Assembly: GCF_000424445.1 (NCBI RefSeq)
Contig: NZ_KE384187.1
Location: 32,356 to 96,355, forward strand
Direction of reading: 5' to 3'
Length of the DNA: 64,000 nt
Source: Oribacterium sp. NK2B42
GTDB taxonomy: Bacteria; Bacillota; Clostridia; Lachnospirales; Lachnospiraceae
In this document: positions 7,983 to 15,574 of the stretch, in pieces
How positions within the stretch are numbered: the first letter of the stretch is position 1
Layout: each line of letters starts with the position of its first letter
Notes under the pieces: generated by a model
What the model was told of the DNA's origin: nothing
The model's database searches: none
What the model saw: only the letters and a program-made list of their open reading frames with translations
Made by a program: the position numbers and the translations under genes

Positions 7983-9653
7983 ATGTTAAAGACTGTCGGA
8001 CTTGGCATACAGGATTATGAAAAGGTCATAGAACAAAACAATTTCTATGTTGACAAAACAAAGTTTATTTCTGAGTGGTGGAGAAGCAACGATGATATCA
8101 CCCTGATCACCCGTCCGCGTCGTTTCGGAAAAACACTGATGCTGAGTACAGTAGAAAAGTTCTTCTCGGTGAGACAGGGAAACAATGAGGAACTCTTTAG
8201 GGGATTAAATATTTCCAAAGATACAGAAATGATGGAGGAGTGTGGTAAGTGGCCGGTACTCTTTGTTTCGTTTGCAGCAATAAAAGCAGAGAATTTTAAA
8301 GATGCTTTGATTCAGTTCGTTCAGACTTTTATGGATTTGAAAATAAATCTATCTTTTATAAAGGATAATCTGTCTGATGATGAACTTGAGTTATGGAATG
8401 AAATTAATTATAAAATGGATGCATCTGTAGCGATTAAGTGTCTGAACAATTTTTCATCGTGGCTCAATAGATATTATGGAAAAAAAGTCATAATCCTGAT
8501 TGATGAATACGACACTCCTATGCAGGAAGCATATGTCAATGGCTATTGGGATGAAATCTCCGGATTTATGCGGAATATGTTCAACTCTACACTTAAAACG
8601 AATCCTTATCTGGGAAAAGCACTTCTGACCGGTATTACAAGAGTCAGCCGAGAGTCATTGTTTTCAGATCTTAATAACCTAAAGATAGTGACTGTATCTT
8701 CTGACAAGTATGCGGACTGTTTTGGATTTACTGAAAAGGAAGTATTTGAAGCTCTGGATAGTTACGGATACAGTTTTGAAAAGGAAAAGGTAAAAGCTTG
8801 GTATGATGGGTTCAAGTTTGGAAACACTGAGGATATCTATAATCCATGGTCCATCATCTCTTTCCTTCAGGAAGGAAAATATGAGCCGTACTGGGCCAAT
8901 ACAAGTTCAAACTCACTTGTTTCAAAGCTTGTAAGAGAAGGTGATGTTGAGATAAAGAAGTCTTTTGAAGAACTCCTGAAGGGCGGTAGTGTGAAATCAG
9001 AGATAGATGAGCAGCTTGTTTTCGGAGAAATGGACGGAAATAAAAAAGCAGTCTGGAGTCTTCTGTATGCAAGCGGGTATCTCAAGGCAATAGCCAAAGA
9101 AGATGTCAGTGGAGTAACTGAATATGAGCTGAAACTGACAAATTATGAGGTTATGGTGAGCTTCAGCATACTTGTAAAGAGATGGTTTGAAAATGCCGGA
9201 TATAACTACAGCTATTTCGTTAAAGCACTTCTGGAAGGCAACATAGACGATATGATGGATACAATGTCGGAAATCTGTGAAGACATGATAAGTACCTTTG
9301 ACGGGAGCGGCAAGGCGGCTCCGGAAAACTTCTACCATGGTCTTGTGATTGGTCTTCTTGTAGAACTCCGGGACAGATATGAGATAAAGTCAAACCGTGA
9401 GAGTGGCCTCGGACGTTATGATGTGATGCTCCGCCCGAAGGACAAAAAGGATAATGCTGTGATCATCGAGTTTAAGTCAAAACGAAGAAGCGAAAAAGGA
9501 AAATCCCTTGACGAGCTTTGCGATATGGCTCTTAAACAGATCGAAGACAAGAAGTATGAAGCTGAACTTCTGGAAGCAGGATTCGACAAGGAAAAGATAA
9601 TAAAACTTGCTTTTGCCTTTGAGGGAAAGGAAGTTATGATTAAAAGGGATTAA
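7983..9653 (+). CDS. AAA-ATPase-like / PD-(D/E)XK nuclease family protein, copy 1
   Basis: A 556-residue cytoplasmic protein with an N-terminal AAA-ATPase-like domain (PF09820 type) and a C-terminal PD-(D/E)XK nuclease-like domain (PDDEXK_9 type). The Walker A-like motif is RPRRFGKTLML (about 44) and Walker B is VIILIDEYDTP (about 166). The nuclease core GRYDVMLRP...AVIIEFKSKRR shows the D and E-x-K residues. The ATG at 7983 is preferred over the GTG at 7974 because AGAGGTG (7970-7976) fits it. The family is abundant in gut Firmicutes and Bacteroidetes, and its role is unproven (a mobile or defence role has been suggested). It is nearly identical to copy 2 except for a divergent block at about residues 75-155. 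Confidence 0.9.
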   Translation: MLKTVGLGIQDYEKVIEQNNFYVDKTKFISEWWRSNDDITLITRPRRFGKTLMLSTVEKFFSVRQGNNEELFRGLNISKDTEMMEECGKWPVLFVSFAAIKAENFKDALIQFVQTFMDLKINLSFIKDNLSDDELELWNEINYKMDASVAIKCLNNFSSWLNRYYGKKVIILIDEYDTPMQEAYVNGYWDEISGFMRNMFNSTLKTNPYLGKALLTGITRVSRESLFSDLNNLKIVTVSSDKYADCFGFTEKEVFEALDSYGYSFEKEKVKAWYDGFKFGNTEDIYNPWSIISFLQEGKYEPYWANTSSNSLVSKLVREGDVEIKKSFEELLKGGSVKSEIDEQLVFGEMDGNKKAVWSLLYASGYLKAIAKEDVSGVTEYELKLTNYEVMVSFSILVKRWFENAGYNYSYFVKALLEGNIDDMMDTMSEICEDMISTFDGSGKAAPENFYHGLVIGLLVELRDRYEIKSNRESGLGRYDVMLRPKDKKDNAVIIEFKSKRRSEKGKSLDELCDMALKQIEDKKYEAELLEAGFDKEKIIKLAFAFEGKEVMIKRD

Positions 9654-9657
9654 AGAT

Positions 9658-9711
9658 AAAAAACGGTTATACCTAATCTGCAAAAATTGCAGTGGGTATA
9701 ACCGTTTTTTG
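9658..9711 (+). terminator. terminator after AAA-like copy 1
   Basis: AAAACGGTTATACC pairs with GGGTATAACCGTTTT, with an inner TGCAAAAATTGCA hairpin, followed by TTTTTT. Confidence 0.85.
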
Positions 9712-9891
9712 AAGTGATTAATTATGAAAATGAAACAACTCAGAATCTGTAAACAAAGACGTTTTCGGTGTCCATCGTCCCTGTCACCACTGTGTTTGCC
9801 CCTATAGCAGCATTACGAATATACAATTGAGAGTCACAACGAGAGGGAAATAATTATGTGAATTGTTTATCAATAAGTACAATCTTAAACA

Positions 9892-9920
9892 TTGTAACCC
9901 AATAGTAAAAGGGTTAAAAT
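9892..9920 (+). promoter_or_regulatory. promoter of gldA
   Basis: TTGTAA (9892-9897), a 17-bp spacer and TAAAAT (9915-9920). The expected transcription start near 9927 lies just before the Rex-like palindrome. The rest of the 9654-9973 gap holds only the upstream terminator and no gene. Confidence 0.55.
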
Positions 9921-9930
9921 TATATCAGCA

Positions 9931-9948
9931 TTGTTAATAAATTAACGT
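9931..9948 (+). promoter_or_regulatory. putative Rex (NADH-sensing repressor) operator
   Basis: TTGTTAATAAATTAACGT matches the Firmicute Rex box TTGTTAA-N4-TTAACAA at all but the last two bases. It overlaps the likely start of the gldA transcript, and gldA is an NAD-linked dehydrogenase, which fits redox control. Confidence 0.5.
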
Positions 9949-9973
9949 TTTCTGATAAGGAGGCACATTCATT

Positions 9974-11074
9974 ATGATGGGCAGGTTAAGAGCAATGCGC
10001 GAACCACTCAAGTATGTTCAGGGGCGAGACGCATTAAACAAGTTTTACGATGAGATGGGTTACATGGGCAAGCGTTGGCTGTTTGTATGTTCCAACAGCG
10101 GATACAAAGCTTGTCACGACAAGATTGAGAAGAGCTTTGAAGGTCATGATGATTACAGACGTTATGAGATCTTCGGCGGAATCTCCAGCAATGGTGAAAT
10201 AAAGAAAATGCAGGAGATAGTTAAAAATGACAACATTGACGTTGTTGTCGCTATAGGTGGAGGAAGTGCTGTTGATACAGCCAAGGCTACTGCATACTAT
10301 GAGGGCAAGCATATCGTCATAGTTCCTACAGTTGCTGCAACAGATGCTCCTTGTACAGGGCTTTCAGTTATTTATAACAATGACCACAGCTTTGACAAGT
10401 ATCTTTTCTATCCGACAAATCCTGATGCGGTAATTGTTGATTGTAATGTAATAGCAAACGCACCAGTACATTTCCTTGTTTCAGGAATGGGTGATGCTCT
10501 CGGAACATATTTCGAGGGAAGAGCTTCTATTCGTACAGAATCAGCAAGCCTTGAGGGAACCGGAATCACAAGAGCCGGTCAGGCACTTGCAAAGCTTTGC
10601 TATGAGACACTTCGTCAGTATGGAAAGCAGGCTATAGAGGCTTGCAAGCTTCATGTAGTAACTCCTGCACTTGAGAATATTATTGAGGCAAATGTTTACC
10701 TTTCAGGTGTAGGTGCTGATAATGTAAACTGCGCAGCTGCACACTCATTCTATAATGGTGTCACTGCTGTAGGTTGTAAACATGCGGATCATGGAGATTG
10801 TGTTGCTCTCGGGACACTGGTACAGTTGGTACTTGAAGGTGCAACGAAGGAAGAATTTGATGATGTCCAGAGTTTCTGTATGGAAGTTGGTCTTCCTGTA
10901 ACTCTTGAGCAGATAGGAATTACAACAGAAGATCAGGTAAGAATCATTGCTGAGAATGCCTGTGTACCTGGTGAAACGATTCATAACCTTGCAGGCGATG
11001 TTCAGCCATGTGAACTTTATGATGCGATCATGCAGGCAGATGCCATGGGAAAAATCGCATTAGGCAAGGTATAA
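9974..11074 (+). CDS. gldA: glycerol dehydrogenase (iron-containing ADH superfamily)
   Basis: A 366-residue cytoplasmic NAD-dependent polyol dehydrogenase converting glycerol to dihydroxyacetone. The nucleotide-binding motif is AIGGGSAVDTAK (about 94-105). Metal ligands are visible as the aspartate in SGMGDALGTYFE and the histidines in AAHSFYNG and KHADHGD. Length matches GldA. AAGGAGG lies upstream. It is monocistronic, enclosed by terminators, and stands between two copies of the AAA-like gene, so those paralogues are not one operon. Related 1,2-diol substrates are possible. Confidence 0.9.
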   Translation: MMGRLRAMREPLKYVQGRDALNKFYDEMGYMGKRWLFVCSNSGYKACHDKIEKSFEGHDDYRRYEIFGGISSNGEIKKMQEIVKNDNIDVVVAIGGGSAVDTAKATAYYEGKHIVIVPTVAATDAPCTGLSVIYNNDHSFDKYLFYPTNPDAVIVDCNVIANAPVHFLVSGMGDALGTYFEGRASIRTESASLEGTGITRAGQALAKLCYETLRQYGKQAIEACKLHVVTPALENIIEANVYLSGVGADNVNCAAAHSFYNGVTAVGCKHADHGDCVALGTLVQLVLEGATKEEFDDVQSFCMEVGLPVTLEQIGITTEDQVRIIAENACVPGETIHNLAGDVQPCELYDAIMQADAMGKIALGKV

Positions 11075-11128
11075 TATTTAAATGATATGAATGTAATCAA
11101 AATTGGCATATCACTTTAGATGTTTTTG

Positions 11129-11187
11129 TACCGACCCCCAAAAAGTCAGAACCAAAATCTGACTTTTGAGAGGTCGGTATTTTTATG
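11129..11187 (+). terminator. terminator after gldA
   Basis: ACCGACCCCCAAAAAGTCAGA pairs imperfectly with TCTGACTTTTGAGAGGTCGGT, followed by ATTTTTAT. Confidence 0.85.
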
Positions 11188-11222
11188 GCACATAATTAAC
11201 AAGCACAGCATAATGTATTTAG

Positions 11223-11281
11223 AAAAACAGCTATGTAATATCTGTTTGATGATAAGAACAGATATGCATAGCTGTTTTTTA
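11223..11281. terminator. second hairpin terminator in the gldA/copy 2 gap
   Basis: AAAACAGCTATG...ATATCTGTT pairs with AACAGATATGCATAGCTGTTTTTT. The gap 11075-11417 otherwise holds only the copy 2 promoter region. Confidence 0.75.
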
Positions 11282-11344
11282 TCATGAGCTGATTTTGTAA
11301 TAATAAACGTTTAACGGAGCCCACGCTGACAATGCTGCACTTAA

Positions 11345-11373
11345 TTGAGGGAAGTAATTAGTTATGGTAGTAT
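11345..11373 (+). promoter_or_regulatory. promoter of AAA-like/PD-(D/E)XK copy 2
   Basis: TTGAGG (11345-11350), a 17-bp spacer and TAGTAT (11368-11373), the same as copy 1. The duplication therefore included the promoter and leader down to GAGAAGAGGTGCA. Confidence 0.6.
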
Positions 11374-11417
11374 ATGCATATACAACTATACAGATGTAGC
11401 GAGAAGAGGTGCAGTGC

Positions 11418-13091
11418 ATGTTAAAGACAGTCGGACTTGGCATTCAGGATTTTGAAAAGGTCATAGAACAAAACAATTTCTATGTTGACAAAACAAAGTT
11501 TATTTCTGAGTGGTGGAGAAGCAATGATGATATCACCCTGATCACCCGTCCGCGCCGTTTCGGAAAAACACTGATGCTGAGTACAGTAGAAAAGTTCTTC
11601 TCGGTGAGACAGGGAAACAATGAGGAACTCTTCAAGGGTTTAAATGTTTACAATGATACGGAAATGATGGAGGAATGCGGCAAATGGCCGGTACTATTTA
11701 TTTCATTTGCCGTGGTTAAAGCAGAGACATATCAAGGTGCGTTACAACAGTTTAACTGGCTATTTACTGAATGGATTGCACGAAATAACTGGCTCAAGGA
11801 TAAAATGAGTGATAAAGACCTGGAATTTTACAAAAAAGTAAGTTACGACATGGATGAGAAAACAGCAGGTCAATGTCTTAATACTTTTTGCAGGTGGCTT
11901 TCAGATTACTATGGTAAAAAAGTCATAATCCTGATTGATGAATACGATACCCCTATGCAGGAAGCGTATGTAATCGGATACTGGGATGAGCTCGTTGGAT
12001 TTATGCGGAACATGTTCAACTCTACACTTAAAACAAATCCTTATCTCGGGAAAGCGCTTCTGACCGGTATCACGAGAGTAAGCAGAGAGTCTTTGTTTTC
12101 GGATTTAAATAATCTACAGATAGTAACTATTTCATCAAATATGTATGCAGACTGTTTTGGATTTACAGAAAAGGAAGTATTTGAATCTTTGGACAGTTAC
12201 GGATATAGTTCCGAAAAGGAAAAGGTAAAAGCATGGTATGACGGGTTTAAGTTTGGAAACACTGAGGATATCTATAATCCATGGTCCATCATCTCTTTCC
12301 TTCAGGAAGGAAAATATGAGCCGTACTGGGCCAATACAAGCTCAAACTCACTTGTTTCAAAGCTTGTAAGAGAAGGTGATGTTGAGATAAAGAAGTCTTT
12401 TGAAGAGCTCCTGAAGGGCGGTAGTGTGAGATCAGAGATAGATGAGCAGCTTGTTTTCGGAGAAATGGACGGGAACAAAAAGGCAGTCTGGAGTCTTCTG
12501 TATGCAAGCGGGTATCTCAAGGCAATAGCCAAAGAAGAAATCAGTGGAGTAACTGAATATGAGCTGAAACTGACAAATTATGAGGTTATGGTGAGCTTCA
12601 GCATACTTGTAAAGAGATGGTTTGAAAATGCCGGACATAACTACAGCTATTTCGTTAAAGCACTTCTGGAAGGCAACATAGACGATATGATGGATACCAT
12701 GTCGGAAATCTGTGAAGACATGATGAGCACTTTTGACGGAAGCGGCAAGGCAGCCCCGGAAAACTTCTACCATGGTCTTGTAATTGGTCTTCTTGTGGAA
12801 CTACGTGACAGATATGAGATAAAGTCAAACCGTGAAAGTGGTCTCGGACGTTATGATGTGATGCTCCGTCCGAAAGATAAAAAGGATAATGCTGTGATCA
12901 TCGAGTTTAAGTCAAAACGAAGAAGCGAAAAAGGTAAGACACTTGATGAGCTATGCGATATGGCATTAAAACAGATCGAAGATAAAAAGTATGAAGCAGA
13001 GCTGCTGTCAGCAGGATTTGACAAAGAAAAGATAATTAAGCTTGCCTTTGCATTTGAGGGAAAGGAAGTTCTGATAAAGAAGGCATTATAG
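11418..13091 (+). CDS. AAA-ATPase-like / PD-(D/E)XK nuclease family protein, copy 2
   Basis: A 557-residue paralogue of the gene at 7983 with the same RPRRFGKTLML nucleotide-binding motif, IILIDEYDTP Walker B and IIEFKSKRR nuclease motif. Residues 1-75 and about 160 to the end are almost identical to copy 1. Residues ~75-155 differ strongly (SFAVVKAETYQGALQQF against SFAAIKAENFKDALIQF, then unrelated sequence). The start again follows GAGAAGAGGTG. Its stop codon abuts an IS200/IS605-like end. Function unknown. Confidence 0.9.
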   Translation: MLKTVGLGIQDFEKVIEQNNFYVDKTKFISEWWRSNDDITLITRPRRFGKTLMLSTVEKFFSVRQGNNEELFKGLNVYNDTEMMEECGKWPVLFISFAVVKAETYQGALQQFNWLFTEWIARNNWLKDKMSDKDLEFYKKVSYDMDEKTAGQCLNTFCRWLSDYYGKKVIILIDEYDTPMQEAYVIGYWDELVGFMRNMFNSTLKTNPYLGKALLTGITRVSRESLFSDLNNLQIVTISSNMYADCFGFTEKEVFESLDSYGYSSEKEKVKAWYDGFKFGNTEDIYNPWSIISFLQEGKYEPYWANTSSNSLVSKLVREGDVEIKKSFEELLKGGSVRSEIDEQLVFGEMDGNKKAVWSLLYASGYLKAIAKEEISGVTEYELKLTNYEVMVSFSILVKRWFENAGHNYSYFVKALLEGNIDDMMDTMSEICEDMMSTFDGSGKAAPENFYHGLVIGLLVELRDRYEIKSNRESGLGRYDVMLRPKDKKDNAVIIEFKSKRRSEKGKTLDELCDMALKQIEDKKYEAELLSAGFDKEKIIKLAFAFEGKEVLIKKAL

Positions 13092-13250
13092 TCAATTACC
13101 CACGACCTAAAGGTCATGGGCTTGCAACTACCTAGTCGTGCTAACGGCTCTCGCCTCCGACCTTTAAACCCCGATAGGCATTAGCCTAAAGTGGTGTTGC
13201 ATCATGGTGTGATTGACGACACCCCTTACGGCAAAGTTTACTCTGTCGTA
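13092..13250 (+). mobile_element. apparent solo end of an IS200/IS605-group element (TnpB/reRNA-type)
   Basis: Immediately after the copy 2 stop codon is a hairpin CCCACGACCT/AGGTCATGGG (13099-13120), then a stretch including TAGTCGTGCTAACGGCTC, CGATAGGCATTAGCC and CCTTACGGCAAAGTTTAC. From memory these blocks resemble the right ends and guide-RNA scaffold of IS605/IS1341-type elements in Firmicutes. No tnpA or tnpB frame remains. Assignment rests on recall of such ends, not on a search. Confidence 0.45.
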
Positions 13251-13271
13251 ACTGTATATAATGCCATAAGG

Positions 13272-13307
13272 AAGTGGATGTTGCATAGTTTGCAGCATCC
13301 ACTTTAA
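13272..13307 (+). terminator. strong hairpin upstream of hipB
   Basis: AAGTGGATGTTGC pairs with GCAGCATCCACTT around a 7-base loop and is followed by TTAAAA. It could end transcription coming from copy 2 or be the last hairpin of the IS end. Confidence 0.5.
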
Positions 13308-13334
13308 AATATATACCCTGTAGGGTATATATTT
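13307..13334. promoter_or_regulatory. HipB operator 1
   Basis: A perfect palindrome with 12-base arms, AAATATATACCC and GGGTATATATTT, around TGTA. Its core TACCC-N4-GGGTA recurs at 13354 and 13395. Confidence 0.7.
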
Positions 13335-13353
13335 GTGAAGAAAATATAAAATG

Positions 13354-13367
13354 CACCCAAACGGGTA
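13354..13367. promoter_or_regulatory. HipB operator 2
   Basis: CACCCAAACGGGTA, one base off TACCC-N4-GGGTA. Its centre is about 40 bp from operator 1 and 41 bp from operator 3, roughly four helical turns. Confidence 0.6.
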
Positions 13368-13385
13368 TAAAACGATGAAGTCCGA

Positions 13386-13414
13386 TTGAAATAATACCCG
13401 ATTGGGTATATATT
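13386..13414 (+). promoter_or_regulatory. hipBST promoter with operator 3 in its spacer
   Basis: TTGAAA (13386-13391), exactly 17 bp, TATATT (13409-13414). The spacer contains operator 3, TACCCGATTGGGTA (13395-13408). The predicted start of transcription coincides with the hipB ATG at 13421, so the message may be leaderless; no Shine-Dalgarno is visible. Confidence 0.7.
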
Positions 13415-13420
13415 GTTGTT

Positions 13421-13636
13421 ATGAGTAATACTATTTCAGAATTTATCAAAACAGAGAGAAAGAAAGCCGGGCTTACCCAGGAAGAATTTGCACTTAGAGC
13501 CGGATTAGGACTAAGATTTGTCAGAGAACTGGAACAGGGTAAGGAGACTGTTCGCATGGACAAAGTAAATCAGGCGCTGGGGATGTTTGGCATGGAAGCT
13601 GTCCCGGGAAAGATAAACCGGGATGAATTTAAGTGA
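13421..13636 (+). CDS. hipB: HipB-like antitoxin / autorepressor
   Basis: A 71-residue XRE-type helix-turn-helix protein. The HTH covers about residues 8-60 (KKAGLTQEEFALRAGLGLRF then VRELEQGKETVRMDKVNQAL), the small HipB/y4mF type. It likely represses its own promoter through the three TACCC-N4-GGGTA palindromes upstream and neutralises the toxin together with HipS. hipS starts 17 bp after its stop. Confidence 0.88.
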   Translation: MSNTISEFIKTERKKAGLTQEEFALRAGLGLRFVRELEQGKETVRMDKVNQALGMFGMEAVPGKINRDEFK

Positions 13637-13653
13637 ATCTTTGAGAATATAGC

Positions 13654-13977
13654 ATGGGTAGATCAGGAAAAGTTTTTGTCCAAAACAAATACGCGGGGAT
13701 TATAAAAGAAACAGAGGAAGGGTATGAGTTTTTATACGATGATGAATATCTTAAATCAGAAGAAGCTTTGCCGATAAGCTTAACATTTCCTTTGTCAAAT
13801 GAAGTTTTTAAGTCCAATACATTGTTCCCTTTTTTTGATGGATTGATTCCGGAAGGGTGGCTTCTGGGAGTTGTCGAAAGAAACTGGAAGATAGATGGGA
13901 AAGACAGATTTGGTTTAATGCTTGTGACATGTGGTGATTGTATAGGAGATGTAAGAATAGAGGCCGGCGATGACTAG
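13654..13977 (+). CDS. hipS: HipS-like small subunit (HipA N-terminal subdomain)
   Basis: A 107-residue stand-alone version of the N-terminal subdomain of HipA kinases: GKVFVQNKYAGIIKE, LPISLTFPLSNEVF, FPFFDGLIPEGWLL and DRFGLMLVTCGDCIGDV. In HipBST systems this separate subunit acts as an antitoxin towards the kinase. It overlaps the next gene by 8 bp, indicating translational coupling. As a stand-alone ~107-residue piece followed by a short kinase, this is a split hipA and not a frameshifted one: both frames have proper ends and the kinase has its own N-terminal domain. Confidence 0.85.
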   Translation: MGRSGKVFVQNKYAGIIKETEEGYEFLYDDEYLKSEEALPISLTFPLSNEVFKSNTLFPFFDGLIPEGWLLGVVERNWKIDGKDRFGLMLVTCGDCIGDVRIEAGDD

Positions 13978-14920
13978 ATGTTTGTGCTGCAATAAGATCA
14001 TACAAAACCCTAATGACTATGAATCAAAAGTTTCATGGCATCAAAAATGTATAAAATCATTTTTTGGAACTGTGATGCTTCCTGAACTTGACTGCTCAGA
14101 TGAAGAGTTAGAAGCATTGGCCCAAAGTACTGTCAACAAGGGACTTACTGTGCCGGGAGTACAAAAGAAATTATCGCTTCATCTTGATAAGGATGCTAAT
14201 GTTTCGAGACTTACAGTAGTTGACTATCCGACAGGTTATATTCTGAAGCCACAATCAAATGATTTCGATCATTTACCGGAAGTGGAATATCTTACGATGA
14301 AAATGGCCGAAGCATGCAGGATAAAAACTGTACCCAATGCATTGATAAGCAGCAGGGGCAAACTCGCATATATAACGAAAAGAATTGACAGATCAAAAGG
14401 GAAAATGTATGCGATGGAAGATTTTTGCCAGTTATCAGGCAGGATGACCGAGGATAAATACAGAGGTTCCTATGAGCAGTGTGGGAAAATAATAAAGAAG
14501 TATTCACAAAACATCGGAATCGATCTGGCTGAATTATTCTATAGACTCGTTTTTTGTTATGTAACCGGGAATTCTGATATGCATCTCAAAAATTTTTCGT
14601 TGATAGAAAATAAACCCGGAAGCAGAGTGTTTGGTTTATCAGAGGCTTATGATCTTTTGCCTGTGAACATCATACTTCCTGCTGATAAAGAACAGGTAGC
14701 TTTAACTCTTAATGGAAAAAAGAGAAATCTTCGAAAAAAAGACTTTTTTGCATTGGCAGAGAGCTTTGAGCTGAGCGAAAAAACTGCCCAAGGTTTGATG
14801 AAACAGGTTCTTAAGTATAAGGATGTATTCATTGAACTTATAAATCAGGCATATATTCCTTTTGAGATGAAGGAAGACTATATAAATCTGATAAGTCAGA
14901 GAGCAGAATCTTTTAAGTGA
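13970..14920 (+). CDS. hipT: HipT-like serine/threonine kinase toxin
   Basis: A 316-residue HipA-like kinase. The N-terminus has a CxxC...HxxC cluster (C4, C7, H24, C27), probably zinc-binding. The ejectable loop before GVQKKLSL reads LTVP (59-62) where characterised HipT proteins have an SxS motif. The catalytic loop is TGNSDMHLKNFSL and the metal-binding motif AYDLLP, so the kinase looks active. Known HipT phosphorylates tryptophanyl-tRNA synthetase; the target here is unknown. Base composition and the flanking IS-like scar suggest acquisition by transfer. Confidence 0.87.
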   Translation: MTRCLCCNKIIQNPNDYESKVSWHQKCIKSFFGTVMLPELDCSDEELEALAQSTVNKGLTVPGVQKKLSLHLDKDANVSRLTVVDYPTGYILKPQSNDFDHLPEVEYLTMKMAEACRIKTVPNALISSRGKLAYITKRIDRSKGKMYAMEDFCQLSGRMTEDKYRGSYEQCGKIIKKYSQNIGIDLAELFYRLVFCYVTGNSDMHLKNFSLIENKPGSRVFGLSEAYDLLPVNIILPADKEQVALTLNGKKRNLRKKDFFALAESFELSEKTAQGLMKQVLKYKDVFIELINQAYIPFEMKEDYINLISQRAESFK

Positions 14921-15499
14921 TCAAGGAAATTGGCAATAGCCAAATAAGATATCAGTGGAGTAACTGAATATGAGCTGAAACTGACAAATTATGAGGTTAT
15001 GGTCAGTTTCAGCATACTTGTAAAGAGGTGGTTTGAAAATGCAGGACATATCTATAGCTACTTCGTGAAAGCACTACTTGAAGGCAACATAGACGATATG
15101 ATGGATACAATGTCAGAAATCTGTGAAGACATGATAAGCACCTTTGACGGGAGCGGCAAGGCAGCCCCTGAAAATTTCTATCATGGCCTTGTGATTGGGC
15201 TTCTTGTGGAACTCCGTGACAGATATGAGATAAAGTCAAACCGTGAAAGTGGTCTCGGACGTTATGATGTGATGCTCCGTCCAAAAGATAAAAAGGATAA
15301 TGCTGTGATCATCGAGTTTAAGTCAAAACGAAGAAGCGAAAAGGGTAAGACACTTGATGAGCTATGCGATATGGCATTAAAACAGATTGAAGATAAAAAG
15401 TATGAAGCAGAGCTGCTGTCAGCAGGATTTGACAAAGAAAAGATAATAAAACTTGCCTTTGCCTTTGAAGGAAAGGAAGTTCTGATAAAAAGACATTAA
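14921..15499 (+). pseudogene. 3' fragment of a third AAA-like/PD-(D/E)XK gene
   Basis: From about 14932 the sequence follows the 3' third of copies 1 and 2 in the same frame. The AAA GAA GAT codons of the intact genes read AAA TAA GAT here (stop at 14945-14947), and everything 5' is missing. The ATG at 14999 leaves an open frame of 166 codons carrying only the PD-(D/E)XK domain (IIEFKSKRR). It resembles copy 2 more than copy 1 at the C-terminus (LLSAGFDKEK). Whether the nuclease part is still translated cannot be told. Confidence 0.88.
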
Positions 15500-15574
15500 A
15501 TTAAACACATAAACATATAAAAATCGATGTTATTATAGTAACAATTAAAGACATTATATTGAGGAAAGAGATTA

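Noticed and set aside
13654-14920. hipA broken by a frameshift
   Set aside because: The two frames overlap by a normal ATG/TAG junction, and the kinase has its own N-terminal zinc-like domain, as in HipBST.
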